Part shown: positions 24,106 through 32,200 of the stretch, piece by piece
Layout of the letters: each line of letters begins with the position of its first letter
Position numbering within the stretch: the first letter of the stretch is position 1
Assembly (NCBI GenBank): GCA_044371675.1
Contig: JBILTF010000013.1
Location: 1 to 33,900, forward strand
Direction: 5' to 3'
DNA from: CAIZGX01 sp044371675
Lineage (GTDB): Bacteria; Bacteroidota; Bacteroidia; Flavobacteriales_D; Sanyastnellaceae
DNA length: 33,900 bases
Program-made: the position numbers and the translations under genes
Notes under the pieces: generated by a model
Databases searched by the model: none
What the model was told of the DNA's origin: nothing
What the model saw: only the letters and a program-made list of their open reading frames with translations

Positions 24106-25372
24106 TATCTATCGAAGGTAAGCGTTTTTCGAAATTACTCCCAGATTTCGCGCCCATAATTTTCATGTTTTTAGCCTTGCCAAGCAGATTTCCTTTTCCT
24201 GTTTTGAGTTGGCCCATTGCAGCGTTCAAAGTATTTTGTGCAGTCGATAGGTTGCGTTCTAGGGTCTCAAGAGAACTTACAAAACCATCGAGCTTGTCTA
24301 TAAACGTCCCTGCTTCTTTGGCAATATTTTCAGAATTCTTCGAACGTTTCTCTTGCGCCCAAATGCTGGCTACAGTTCTTAGCGTGGCCAACAATGTAGT
24401 TGGAGAAACCAAGATAATGTTGCGCTCCCAGGCGAAAGAAAACAAGTTATTGTCTTCGTTGAACGCTGCAATGAGAGCAGGTTCTATAGGCATAAACAAC
24501 AAAACGAATTCTGGTGTACTTAGCTTGTCGGCAGACTCATATTTCTTGTCGCTTAGCAGTTTAATATGCGACCGAACACTGTCTAAATGCGCACGCATTG
24601 CAATAGCTTTTTCTTTATCGTCTTGGGTGTTAACGTAGCTGTTGTATGCGGTTAATGAGACTTTCGAATCTACGATGATATGCTTGTTTTCCGGGAGGTT
24701 AACAATGACATCGGGACGAATGGCTTTCTCGGTGTCGTTGACATCTGAATGTTGTACAACGAATTCTTTTCCTTTTACAAGTCCGCTTTTTTCGAGCACT
24801 GACTCTAAAATCATTTCTCCCCAATTTCCTTGCGCTTTGTTGTCGCCTTTAAGGGCTCGGGTGAGATTTTCAGCGTTGGTTCCAATGTTAGAACTAGCTT
24901 CGCGTAAGTTCTTTATTTCATTTTCCAATCGAGCAGAACGATCAACATTGTCCAGTTCTGTTTTTTCAAGTTTTGACTTGAATTCGTTGATGGTTGTTCG
25001 AAGTGGGGTTAGTGTGACTGACAAATGAGATTCGTTTGCCTCATTTAATTTTTTTACTCGCTCATCTAGAATGTCATTGCTCAAATTCTTGAATTCAACT
25101 TTGAGATTCGCTTTCAAATCTTCCATAAATAGTTTTTCAGATTCGAGGGCTTTATGAGCCGATTCCAAAGAGGCAAGGGTTGTCGCTTTTTCTTGAATCA
25201 ACGATTCTACTCGAACACGCATGGCGTTGCATTCGGCTTTGCTATTTTCAAGTTCGCCTTTGAAAAAAGTGACGTCATTCTGATTGCCGCGTGCTTTTCG
25301 ATTCAATAAAAAAATAATGGCAGTAAGTGTTCCGCCGGAAATAGCGCCAATGGTAAGTGAAAGTATATCCAT
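24071..25372 (-). CDS. rmuC: DNA recombination protein RmuC
   Basis: 433 residues. A membrane anchor sits at the N-terminus (about 5-23; LTIGAISGGTLTAIIFLL), followed by a long coiled coil (about 30-150). The family core has GNWGEMILESVLEKSGL (about 180-196) and then RPDVIVNLPENKHIIVDSKV (about 218-237), the restriction-endonuclease-like PD...DxK site. RmuC limits inversions between short inverted repeats in E. coli; its exact biochemical role is not settled. It is followed by the GWxTD gene (overlapping) and preceded by an Omp85-like gene with a 53-bp gap. A perfect -7 box ends four bases before the ATG, pointing to an internal promoter. Confidence 0.94.
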   Translation of the reverse strand: MDILSLTIGAISGGTLTAIIFLLNRKARGNQNDVTFFKGELENSKAECNAMRVRVESLIQEKATTLASLESAHKALESEKLFMEDLKANLKVEFKNLSNDILDERVKKLNEANESHLSVTLTPLRTTINEFKSKLEKTELDNVDRSARLENEIKNLREASSNIGTNAENLTRALKGDNKAQGNWGEMILESVLEKSGLVKGKEFVVQHSDVNDTEKAIRPDVIVNLPENKHIIVDSKVSLTAYNSYVNTQDDKEKAIAMRAHLDSVRSHIKLLSDKKYESADKLSTPEFVLLFMPIEPALIAAFNEDNNLFSFAWERNIILVSPTTLLATLRTVASIWAQEKRSKNSENIAKEAGTFIDKLDGFVSSLETLERNLSTAQNTLNAAMGQLKTGKGNLLGKAKNMKIMGAKSGSNFEKRLPSIDNDEDESTEEPT

Positions 25373-25376
25373 TTAT

Positions 25377-25384
25377 CAAAATTA
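25377..25384 (-). promoter_or_regulatory. -7 box four bases before the rmuC start
   Basis: The minus strand reads TAATTTTG, a perfect TAnnTTTG, then ATAA and the ATG at 25372. The implied transcript has essentially no leader. No -33 TTTG at about 19 bp is seen. Confidence 0.4.
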
Positions 25385-25425
25385 CCCTCACCTTGAAGGC
25401 TTTTCTGAATTGTGGAAAAGTATTT

Positions 25426-26820
25426 TTAGAATCGTGAAGAAAAAGTGATGCCAACCCGACCGTTTTTAAGTTGAAGCCCTTTGGTTTCCACATTTCCGAC
25501 CCCATAGGTTATGGATACAGCGCCATTTTCCTGTTGAAATCGAAATCCCAAACCAGTATCGTAATAGGTTTTTGTGATTGGAGATTTTACATAAACGACA
25601 TCTACAAAAAGGAATGATTGAATTTCGGGTCCGAGTGTAACACCGAAGTCGCAATTCAGCATAGCGTATTGCGAAGCGTAGATGCTCTCTTCTATAAACG
25701 CTCGAAGATTTTTCGTGCCGCCCAATCTCGCTATTTCATTGTTGAAGAGAGAATCGCTAAAAAGGGCATTTGCTTCTAGGTTAAGATTCGTAAATAGGAG
25801 TCTGCCAAGGGCATACTTTGTCCAGATTTTGCCGCGAAGCGAATATAATTTTTTCTGCGAAACACTCGATTCATATTGAATTGAGCGATTTCCAGCTAAC
25901 CCTTCAACTGTGAAATTAATGGCGTTTTCAGTGTAGTTGAATTTCGAGTAACGCAGTGAATAGGTCTTTACCGAAGTGTTTCCAAAGGTTGAAGACGTGC
26001 TGAAATGCGTGTTTGTTGACGTGTTAAACGCTGCAGAGAATCCGTTCAAGTCGTTCATCTTTGTCAGCAAGCGCAGCGATAGATCGGTGGAAGAAAAAGT
26101 AGAATCTCGAAGAAAAGAAGCAAACTCAAATTGAAATCCAACGGGCAATCCAGCTGTAAACGGACTGCCTAGCTTGAATGCTAAACTCTGACCTTTAGGC
26201 TGGGGGCGTTTCCAATGGAACTCAATGATTTCACCTTGTTTAAGCGCATTAGACAATTCTAGATCGATGTTTCCTGTTAACATGGATTGGCTAGAACCGG
26301 GCCTCGGTTGCAAAGCTATAAGCGCTGAAATTTGGTTGTTCTTTTTCCGTTCAGGCTTCAAAACAAGACTGAACGTTGAGCCGTGCATTCGAACCAACAC
26401 AGGTGAGTTGGGTTTCAAAAATGAAATCTGATTGAGCGCTGTTCCAATGCTTTTGATTTTATCTGAGCTGTAAGGTTGTCCTAGTTTATAATTGATCGAC
26501 CGCTGAAGTGTTTTTTTGTTAAATAGGCTGTTAGAAGTGATTAGAGTGTCTAATAAAAGTTGATTCCCTAACGACACATTCCAATGAAATTTGGAGGGTT
26601 GTGATTCTATAAATAGGGTGTCGAGTTCTATTTGTGCATAGGGATAACCGCTGTTGTTCAATAAACGCAATAACTCGTTCGGATTTAGGTTCTTCTGCAC
26701 AGGAGAGGTTAGTCCGAAATATTTGTGTGTCGGCTGCGAGGGTTGCGCGCTTACAATGGAAATTCCGAAAAAGAGCATAAGAGCTAATCCTACAGAGATA
26801 TGTTGATAACTGCCTTTCAA
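25426..26820 (-). CDS. Omp85/BamA-superfamily-like outer-membrane protein with POTRA-like N-terminus
   Basis: 464 residues. The frame starts at TTG 26820; the first in-frame ATG (residue 15) would cut into the signal peptide (SVGLALMLFFGISIVSAQ), so TTG is preferred. Two POTRA-like modules follow: NNSGYPYAQIELDTLFIE (about 53-70), then KLGQPYSSDKIKSIGTALNQ with VLVRMHGSTFSLVLKPE (about 110-165). The rest is a beta-barrel ending VGITFSSRF. Late in the barrel ARLGGTKNLRAF resembles the Omp85 lid-loop motif, but the glycine of RG(F/Y) is Ala here. It is shorter than BamA or TamA. Insertion or export of other proteins is therefore uncertain. It heads the run that leads to rmuC, GWxTD and rlmB. 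Confidence 0.72.
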   Translation of the reverse strand: MKGSYQHISVGLALMLFFGISIVSAQPSQPTHKYFGLTSPVQKNLNPNELLRLLNNSGYPYAQIELDTLFIESQPSKFHWNVSLGNQLLLDTLITSNSLFNKKTLQRSINYKLGQPYSSDKIKSIGTALNQISFLKPNSPVLVRMHGSTFSLVLKPERKKNNQISALIALQPRPGSSQSMLTGNIDLELSNALKQGEIIEFHWKRPQPKGQSLAFKLGSPFTAGLPVGFQFEFASFLRDSTFSSTDLSLRLLTKMNDLNGFSAAFNTSTNTHFSTSSTFGNTSVKTYSLRYSKFNYTENAINFTVEGLAGNRSIQYESSVSQKKLYSLRGKIWTKYALGRLLFTNLNLEANALFSDSLFNNEIARLGGTKNLRAFIEESIYASQYAMLNCDFGVTLGPEIQSFLFVDVVYVKSPITKTYYDTGLGFRFQQENGAVSITYGVGNVETKGLQLKNGRVGITFSSRF

Positions 26821-26848
26821 TATTGAAGTAGAGTAACTATAGTTTGAA

Positions 26849-26856
26849 TATTTTTG
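26849..26856 (+). promoter_or_regulatory. -7 promoter box for the 40-residue lipoprotein gene
   Basis: TATTTTTG, a perfect TAnnTTTG, 17 bp before the ATG at 26874, in the gap divergent from the Omp85-like gene. A TTG at 26823-26825 lies 23 bp upstream. Confidence 0.55.
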
Positions 26857-26873
26857 TATTTCAATTGAATATC

Positions 26874-26996
26874 ATGAAAAAAGCCGCACGTGTTTTATTT
26901 TTCGTTTTACTTGGATTAGGAATTTTCAGTTTGCAGTCTTGCAAGAGAAAACACGAAAAGTGTTCTGCATACGATCAAGTTTCGCCGCAGAAGTAA
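26874..26996 (+). CDS. Tiny lipoprotein of 40 residues
   Basis: The frame from ATG 26874 to TAA 26996 encodes MKKAARVLFFVLLGLGIFSL followed by QSCKRKHEKCSAYDQVSPQK. The first part is a textbook lipoprotein signal peptide with lipobox LQSC (Cys23). The mature peptide is only 18 residues, basic and polar, with a second cysteine (Cys32). A perfect -7 box sits 17 bp upstream, and the stop codon directly abuts the stop of the convergent OsmC gene, so the space is filled exactly. Very short lipoproteins ending in a CxAY-type motif seem familiar from Flavobacteriales, but I cannot name a family. Function is unknown. Confidence 0.75.
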   Translation: MKKAARVLFFVLLGLGIFSLQSCKRKHEKCSAYDQVSPQK

Positions 26997-27404
26997 TCAG
27001 TTAAACGAGAAAGTTACAGCCTGTAACACATCTGGGTTTAAGCTGCGGCTAACCGGACAAGCGTGCGCGTATCGTTGAATTTTCTCTTTCATTAGTTCAT
27101 TGTATCCTAAATCAGGAAACGTAAAGTGAATTTTTATTTCTCCAATTCGTCTTGGGGTAGAATTCATGATCTTTTCAACTTCAGCTTTTACTCCTTCGAA
27201 CTTCCAACTTCGTTCTTCAGCGGCTATGGCCATGGTGGTTAGTATGCAGGTGGCGAGCGATGTGCAAAGAAGATCGGTTGGAGAAAACCGTTCTCCCTTC
27301 CCTTTGTTGTCGAGCGGAGCATCTGTTTCAATTTGGGTATTGCTTTGTGAATGAACAACGTCGCAGCGAAGGTTTCCAGCGTATAGAACGGACATTTTAG
27401 TCAT
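26997..27404 (-). CDS. OsmC/Ohr-family protein
   Basis: 135 residues from the ATG at 27404. The frame is open to an ATG at 27428, but a -7 box overlaps those codons; an ATG at 27395 is a further option. OsmC/Ohr proteins reduce organic hydroperoxides with two cysteines in the cytoplasm. Both are present: SLATCILT (about Cys52) and AHACPVSRSL (about Cys119). The hallmark block FSPTDLLCTSLATC and the central helix are intact. The motif is closer to the YhfA/OsmC-like branch than to classic Ohr (ACPV rather than HxxCPYS), so the substrate is uncertain. Together with the peroxiredoxin at 4768 it is the second peroxide-defence gene in the window. Confidence 0.9.
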   Translation of the reverse strand: MTKMSVLYAGNLRCDVVHSQSNTQIETDAPLDNKGKGERFSPTDLLCTSLATCILTTMAIAAEERSWKFEGVKAEVEKIMNSTPRRIGEIKIHFTFPDLGYNELMKEKIQRYAHACPVSRSLNPDVLQAVTFSFN

Positions 27405-27416
27405 ATGATTTTTTTC

Positions 27417-27424
27417 CAAAACTA
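27417..27424 (-). promoter_or_regulatory. -7 promoter box for the OsmC-family gene
   Basis: The minus strand reads TAGTTTTG, a perfect TAnnTTTG, 12 bp before the ATG at 27404. Its position inside the longer frame (start at 27428) decides for the shorter start. Confidence 0.55.
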
Positions 27425-27480
27425 ACATAGAACAAATGAAATTAGTTTTTATTGGAGAGATATGTTGAACCTACCTACCC

Positions 27481-27488
27481 TAACTTTG
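27481..27488 (+). promoter_or_regulatory. -7 box four bases before the start of the gene at 27493
   Basis: TAACTTTG, a perfect TAnnTTTG, then TCCT and the ATG at 27493. The ATG cannot be moved downstream without losing the signal peptide, so the transcript is predicted to be leaderless or nearly so. Confidence 0.45.
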
Positions 27489-27492
27489 TCCT

Positions 27493-28263
27493 ATGAAGCA
27501 TTGGCCACTACTTTTATTACTCATCTTGGGCTCTTCCGGTGTTTGCGCGCAAGAAGAAATAAAAGAAGGTGTAATAGGAATTTACACACATCAGAAATAC
27601 GGTGGCTTGGTTATTCGAACCAATGGTTGGGGAGCTTCATACGTGAAGGGCCTGAACAAAGGGGCCTTCAAGATTAGACAAGTATCTTATGATTTCAATT
27701 TTGTGAAGCACGAGAAAGAGATCAAGTCCTATTTCCAGGATCCTAGCGCACGACCCTATGTATTCGGAAAGCAAAATGCCATGTACAATTTCAAATTGAA
27801 TTATGGGTACAAAAAAGTAATTTCTGAAAAACTCCGAAAGTCAGGTGTGCAGGTTTCTTATTCATGGGGATTGGGACCGTCTTTAGCTCTTTTGCGTCCC
27901 ATTTACTTAGAAGTCTTAGTCATAGACCCGAACTTAAACGGGTACAGTTTGTCGACCGAAAAATTCAATCCGGACAAACATTATGTAGATAATATTTATG
28001 GAAGGGCAAGTAACTTTTTAGGCATGAGTGAGTTGGCTTTTGTGCCAGGATTTTCTGCTAAAACATCCATGTCTTTTGAATACAGTAATTATCGCGACGG
28101 TATAAAAGGTTTTGAAATAGGCATGTCGGCAGAAGCTTATCCCAAACGAATTGAAATTATGTCGAATCAGATTTTGGCCACCCTTCCCGACGGCGAAAAA
28201 AACCATTGGTTGTATGTTTCGGGGTACGTGCATTTTTTCATGGGAAGGAAATACAACAAATAA
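27493..28263 (+). CDS. Putative outer-membrane protein upstream of lipA
   Basis: 256 residues with signal peptide MKHWPLLLLLILGSSGVCAQ. The mature part shows barrel-like strands (GVIGIYTHQKYGGLVIRTNG, NAMYNFKLNYGYKKVISE, VQVSYSWGLGPSLALL, TSMSFEYSNY) and ends WLYVSGYVHFFMGRKYNK. I do not recognise a named family. The lipA gene starts 30 bp after its stop with no promoter or terminator between them, so the two genes probably form one transcript. A functional link to lipoate synthesis is not obvious. The -7 box is placed only four bases before the ATG. Confidence 0.75.
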   Translation: MKHWPLLLLLILGSSGVCAQEEIKEGVIGIYTHQKYGGLVIRTNGWGASYVKGLNKGAFKIRQVSYDFNFVKHEKEIKSYFQDPSARPYVFGKQNAMYNFKLNYGYKKVISEKLRKSGVQVSYSWGLGPSLALLRPIYLEVLVIDPNLNGYSLSTEKFNPDKHYVDNIYGRASNFLGMSELAFVPGFSAKTSMSFEYSNYRDGIKGFEIGMSAEAYPKRIEIMSNQILATLPDGEKNHWLYVSGYVHFFMGRKYNK

Positions 28264-28293
28264 TTAAAGCATAGCGAAAGGATAAGATAGAAG

Positions 28294-29151
28294 ATGGAAC
28301 AACAAGAGCAAAGAATTCCTAAGCCGAAGTGGCTAAAGGTTAAACTTCCTACAGGAGAGAATTACAGAAAAGTAAGATCTCTTGTAGATGAGCACAAGCT
28401 GCATACCATTTGTGAAAGTGGCAACTGTCCGAATATGGGCGAATGTTGGGGAGAGGGAACAGCTACTTTCATGATATTAGGAAATATCTGCACGAGATCT
28501 TGCGGGTTTTGCGCGGTGTCGACAGGTAAGCCTTTGGAGGCTGATCCGTTTGAGCCGGCCCGCGTTGCTAATTCGGTGAAGTTAATGGGCGTGAAGCACG
28601 CGGTAATTACTTCGGTGGATCGGGATGATCTTACCGATGGAGGATCTGAAATTTGGGTGAAGACGGTTGAATTGGTTCGCACAAAATCTCCAGGCACCAC
28701 CATGGAGACATTGATTCCTGATTTTGCTGGAAATTGGGAGAATCTGCAGCGGATTATTGATGTTGCCCCGGATATTGTTTCTCACAACCTAGAAACGGTG
28801 CGCAGACTGACCAAACAAGTTCGCATACAGGCCAAATATGACCGATCGCTTGAAGTCTTGTTTAGATTGAAAAAAGGAGGCATGCGGACGAAAAGTGGAG
28901 TCATGCTTGGGCTAGGCGAAACTAGGGATGAAGTTTTAGAGACCATGGAGGATTTGAGGTCGGTTCAAGTAGATGTGTTAACTTTAGGTCAATACCTGCA
29001 GCCTACCCGGAAACACCTGTCAGTTCAGGAATTCGTGACTCCAGAGCAGTTCAAGGAGTACGAAGAAATTGGATTGAAGATGGGATATCGATTTGTTGAA
29101 AGTGGTCCGCTGGTTCGCTCTTCGTATCACGCTGAAAAACACCTGTTCTAA
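28294..29151 (+). CDS. lipA: Lipoyl synthase
   Basis: 285 residues; radical-SAM enzyme that inserts two sulfurs into octanoyl groups on lipoyl domains of 2-oxoacid dehydrogenases and the glycine cleavage H protein, in the cytoplasm. The auxiliary cluster cysteines are Cys40, Cys45 and Cys51 (CESGNCPNMGEC, the CX4CX5C pattern). The radical-SAM cluster is Cys66, Cys70 and Cys73 (CTRSCGFC). The C-terminal serine ligand motif RSSYHA is present. VITSVDRDDLTDGG and MLGLGETRDEV are standard family blocks. No lipB is adjacent, and the gene follows an outer-membrane-type protein gene at 30 bp. Confidence 0.97.
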   Translation: MEQQEQRIPKPKWLKVKLPTGENYRKVRSLVDEHKLHTICESGNCPNMGECWGEGTATFMILGNICTRSCGFCAVSTGKPLEADPFEPARVANSVKLMGVKHAVITSVDRDDLTDGGSEIWVKTVELVRTKSPGTTMETLIPDFAGNWENLQRIIDVAPDIVSHNLETVRRLTKQVRIQAKYDRSLEVLFRLKKGGMRTKSGVMLGLGETRDEVLETMEDLRSVQVDVLTLGQYLQPTRKHLSVQEFVTPEQFKEYEEIGLKMGYRFVESGPLVRSSYHAEKHLF

Positions 29152-29203
29152 AGAATTTTCGGTGGGAAGGAAAAAAAAGCAAATAAAAAGCGTTCAATCG
29201 TTT

Positions 29204-29232
29204 TTTGATAAGACAATTCTCAATTATCTTGC
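29204..29232 (+). promoter_or_regulatory. Promoter for the second propeller gene (-33 TTTG and -7-like TATCTTGC)
   Basis: TTTG at 29204-29207 and TATCTTGC at 29225-29232 are 17 bp apart. The -7 part departs from TAnnTTTG at its last two bases. It leaves a 33-bp leader before the ATG at 29266 and lies in the 113-bp gap after lipA, which holds nothing else that I can see. Confidence 0.4.
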
Positions 29233-29265
29233 GCCAAAATCAACTATTAGATTAACCGAGCATTT

Positions 29266-32200
29266 ATGAAATTAAAAAATTTATTTTTATCCTTAGGATT
29301 GGTTTGTTCAGCTGCTGTGGCGGTTGTTGTTGTGAATACCAACAGTCAACGTGCAAGCTTTGCGCCTCGTAACATTCAAGCTGAAGGTTATAACGAATCT
29401 GTGGATATTCTGAAGAAACTTCGTGGCAACCTAATGACAGGAAACTTTGAAGTAGCTGATGTTGTTGAAATGACAGCGGCGGTGAACGACATTGATCGTT
29501 TGCAAGGAAATCGTGAACTAAATATGAGCTGGTGGGAAATGGGTCCGGATAATATCGGTGGACGTACCCGCGCAATTTTAGCTTTAACAGATAATGTAAT
29601 ATTCGCAGGTTCTGTAACCGGTGGTTTGTACAAATCAACCAATGGTGGAAACAACTGGACTAGAGTAGAATCTTTAGATACATTCGGAAGAGTGATGTCA
29701 ATCAGTTCGATTGATGCTACTGAAGATGGTGCGATCTACGTTGCCACAGGTAGTCAATTTGAATCTAGTGGAGATGGTAGCGGATCAAGTGGAGCAATCG
29801 GTTGTGGAATGTACCGTTCAACTGACCAAGGTGCTTCTTGGGAGCTTGTTCCTGGAACAGACCCGGCTGAATTTACTGCAGGTGACAACTGGGCGTACAT
29901 CAATGATGTAAGCGCGGATGCTAACATTGCAGGAAGAATTTGGATAGCTGGTGCAGATGGTGTTGGATATTGGGAGCCTGGTATGACTGCTCCAAACATG
30001 AGTGTTTCAGGCATTCCAAATACAGGTGGACATGATATTGAATGGTCTACCGATGGAACTGTTTGTTACGTTGGTGTTTCAAACGGACGTATTTATCGCT
30101 CGTTAGACGGCGGAGCAAGTTTCTCGCAAGTTGGAGCTTCTTCAGGAATGAGCAACAAACAACGCACGCGCATTTCTATTTCTCGTGATGATTCAAATGT
30201 TGCCTATGTGTTGTATGCCCAAGGCGGAATCATGGGAGGTGTTTATTACACAAATGATAAAGGAAATTCATGGTCAGTGAAATGGCCAACGGGTATTGAT
30301 AATGTATATGAGGTTTTTGGTGAAAACGGTCAGGCTTATTACGATTTAGCATTAGCTGTTAAACCGGGTGACCCAGGGGTGTGTTGGGTTGGAGGAGTGA
30401 CATTGTGGAAAGCTGGTGCGGCTACCCAACCGGAGCAAATTGCTGCGAACTTTGATTTCGGTAGTTCTCAATATTATGTGCATAGTGATATTCAGACATT
30501 TGAAATTGCTCCAAATGGAGACTGGTATATCGGGTCTGACGGAGGAGTATTCAAGTCAATCGATGGTGGGAACACATTTACAGCCATCAACCGTGGTTAC
30601 AATGTAACACAGTTTTATGGAATTGCTCATGGCGGTGGATATGCAGCTATGGGTGGTTCTCAGGATAATGGCACAATTTTAATCCCAGGAATGGACAATT
30701 CCAACTTCAACACAATCTCCTGGCAGCAAGGTGTTTCAGTTGGTGGCGGAGACGGATTTGATTGCGAAATTTCAAACGTAACAGTCCCAGGTGTGAACGT
30801 TGCATTCTCTTCCGTTTATTACGGAGCTATTAGCCGTTTCAATGCTCAAGGGTCAGGTGGAGAATTCTACGACGATGAGGTTCTTGGAGTAATTGGAACA
30901 GATGGAGAGGCCGGTTCTTTTTATACCACCTTGCGCTTGTTCGAAAACACAGACGATGAAAACTCGCAACAATTTGTATGGTTGGTCAATAACCGTGATA
31001 TCGATTTGTTTAGTTCTGTGAATGGAACAGATACGACTTGGTTAGACACAACATTATACACACAGAATATGACCTTGCCATTCCCATACAGATTCCCTGT
31101 TGGTGATACGCTTAATTTCTGGGAGGTGTTAGATCGTCCAGCTGTATACTCAACGACTCCGCTTACTGAAGACCCGAACTATTCTTGGTTAGAGCCACAA
31201 GCTTTGACATCAACTGTCGATTCTACTATTTGTGACACGACAATCGTTGGTTACAATGAAGTGATTGATCAAATCATTGAACAAACGGTTACGATCTATT
31301 GGTCAGATACAATCATTAACCCAATTACAGGAGCTGAAATTATTGTGAACGACAGCTCTTTGGTTGTTGTGGGTGTTGACACGACATTCATGACTGTTCC
31401 TGTTTTAGACATTCAATGTACCACTACAACTTGGTACTATTATGCTGCAGATCAGTTGGAAAATGTTCGTGAGCGTTGGCAGATTCAGGACAAGTTCACA
31501 TCCATCTTTGTTACAGGATTCTTTGGAACAGAAGGTCTATGGATGACACGTCAAGCCTTGAACTTCAACACTTCTCCTGATTGGTGGAAAATCGGAAACG
31601 CTCCAGGTTCTGGTGTGAAAGCTTACGAATTTTCTAAGGATGGTAATACCCTCTTCTACAGTAGCTGGAGTGGAACGCTTTATCGTGTAACTGGATTTAA
31701 CCAAGTGTGGAGCGTAGATGATATTTCAAACCTTACTACTTCAACAATAATTACGAATGCGGGTGGAACAATCACAAGTATAGCTTGCGATCCGAATAAC
31801 GCTGATCACCTAATTATTACTGTGGGTGGTTATGGTAGTGTTGGAAGTGGGAAAGTGAGAGAGTCGTTCAACGCAACGGCAACAACACCAACATTTACCA
31901 ACATTTGGTACAACACATCTCCTCTAAACAAAATGCCGATTTACTCTTCTGTTATTGATGTTAGTGATGCATCAGGAAATACCATTGTAATTGGAACAGA
32001 ATACGGTGTTTGGGCAACTAACGACGGTGGTTCAACTTGGACACACAGTTCAGGAGTATCATCTGGTATCCCACCTGAGCCATCTGCTGGTGCAAGTATT
32101 GGTTCATTGGCTTACGTGCCTGTGTTCGATCTTCGTCAACAACAAGTTGGACAACGTCCATACATGAACCCAGAGAATTATGGTGTTATTTACGCTGGTA

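Noticed and set aside
24165..25028. Plus-strand frames opposite rmuC
   Set aside because: RmuC is a clear family match on the other strand; these have no family features or promoter.
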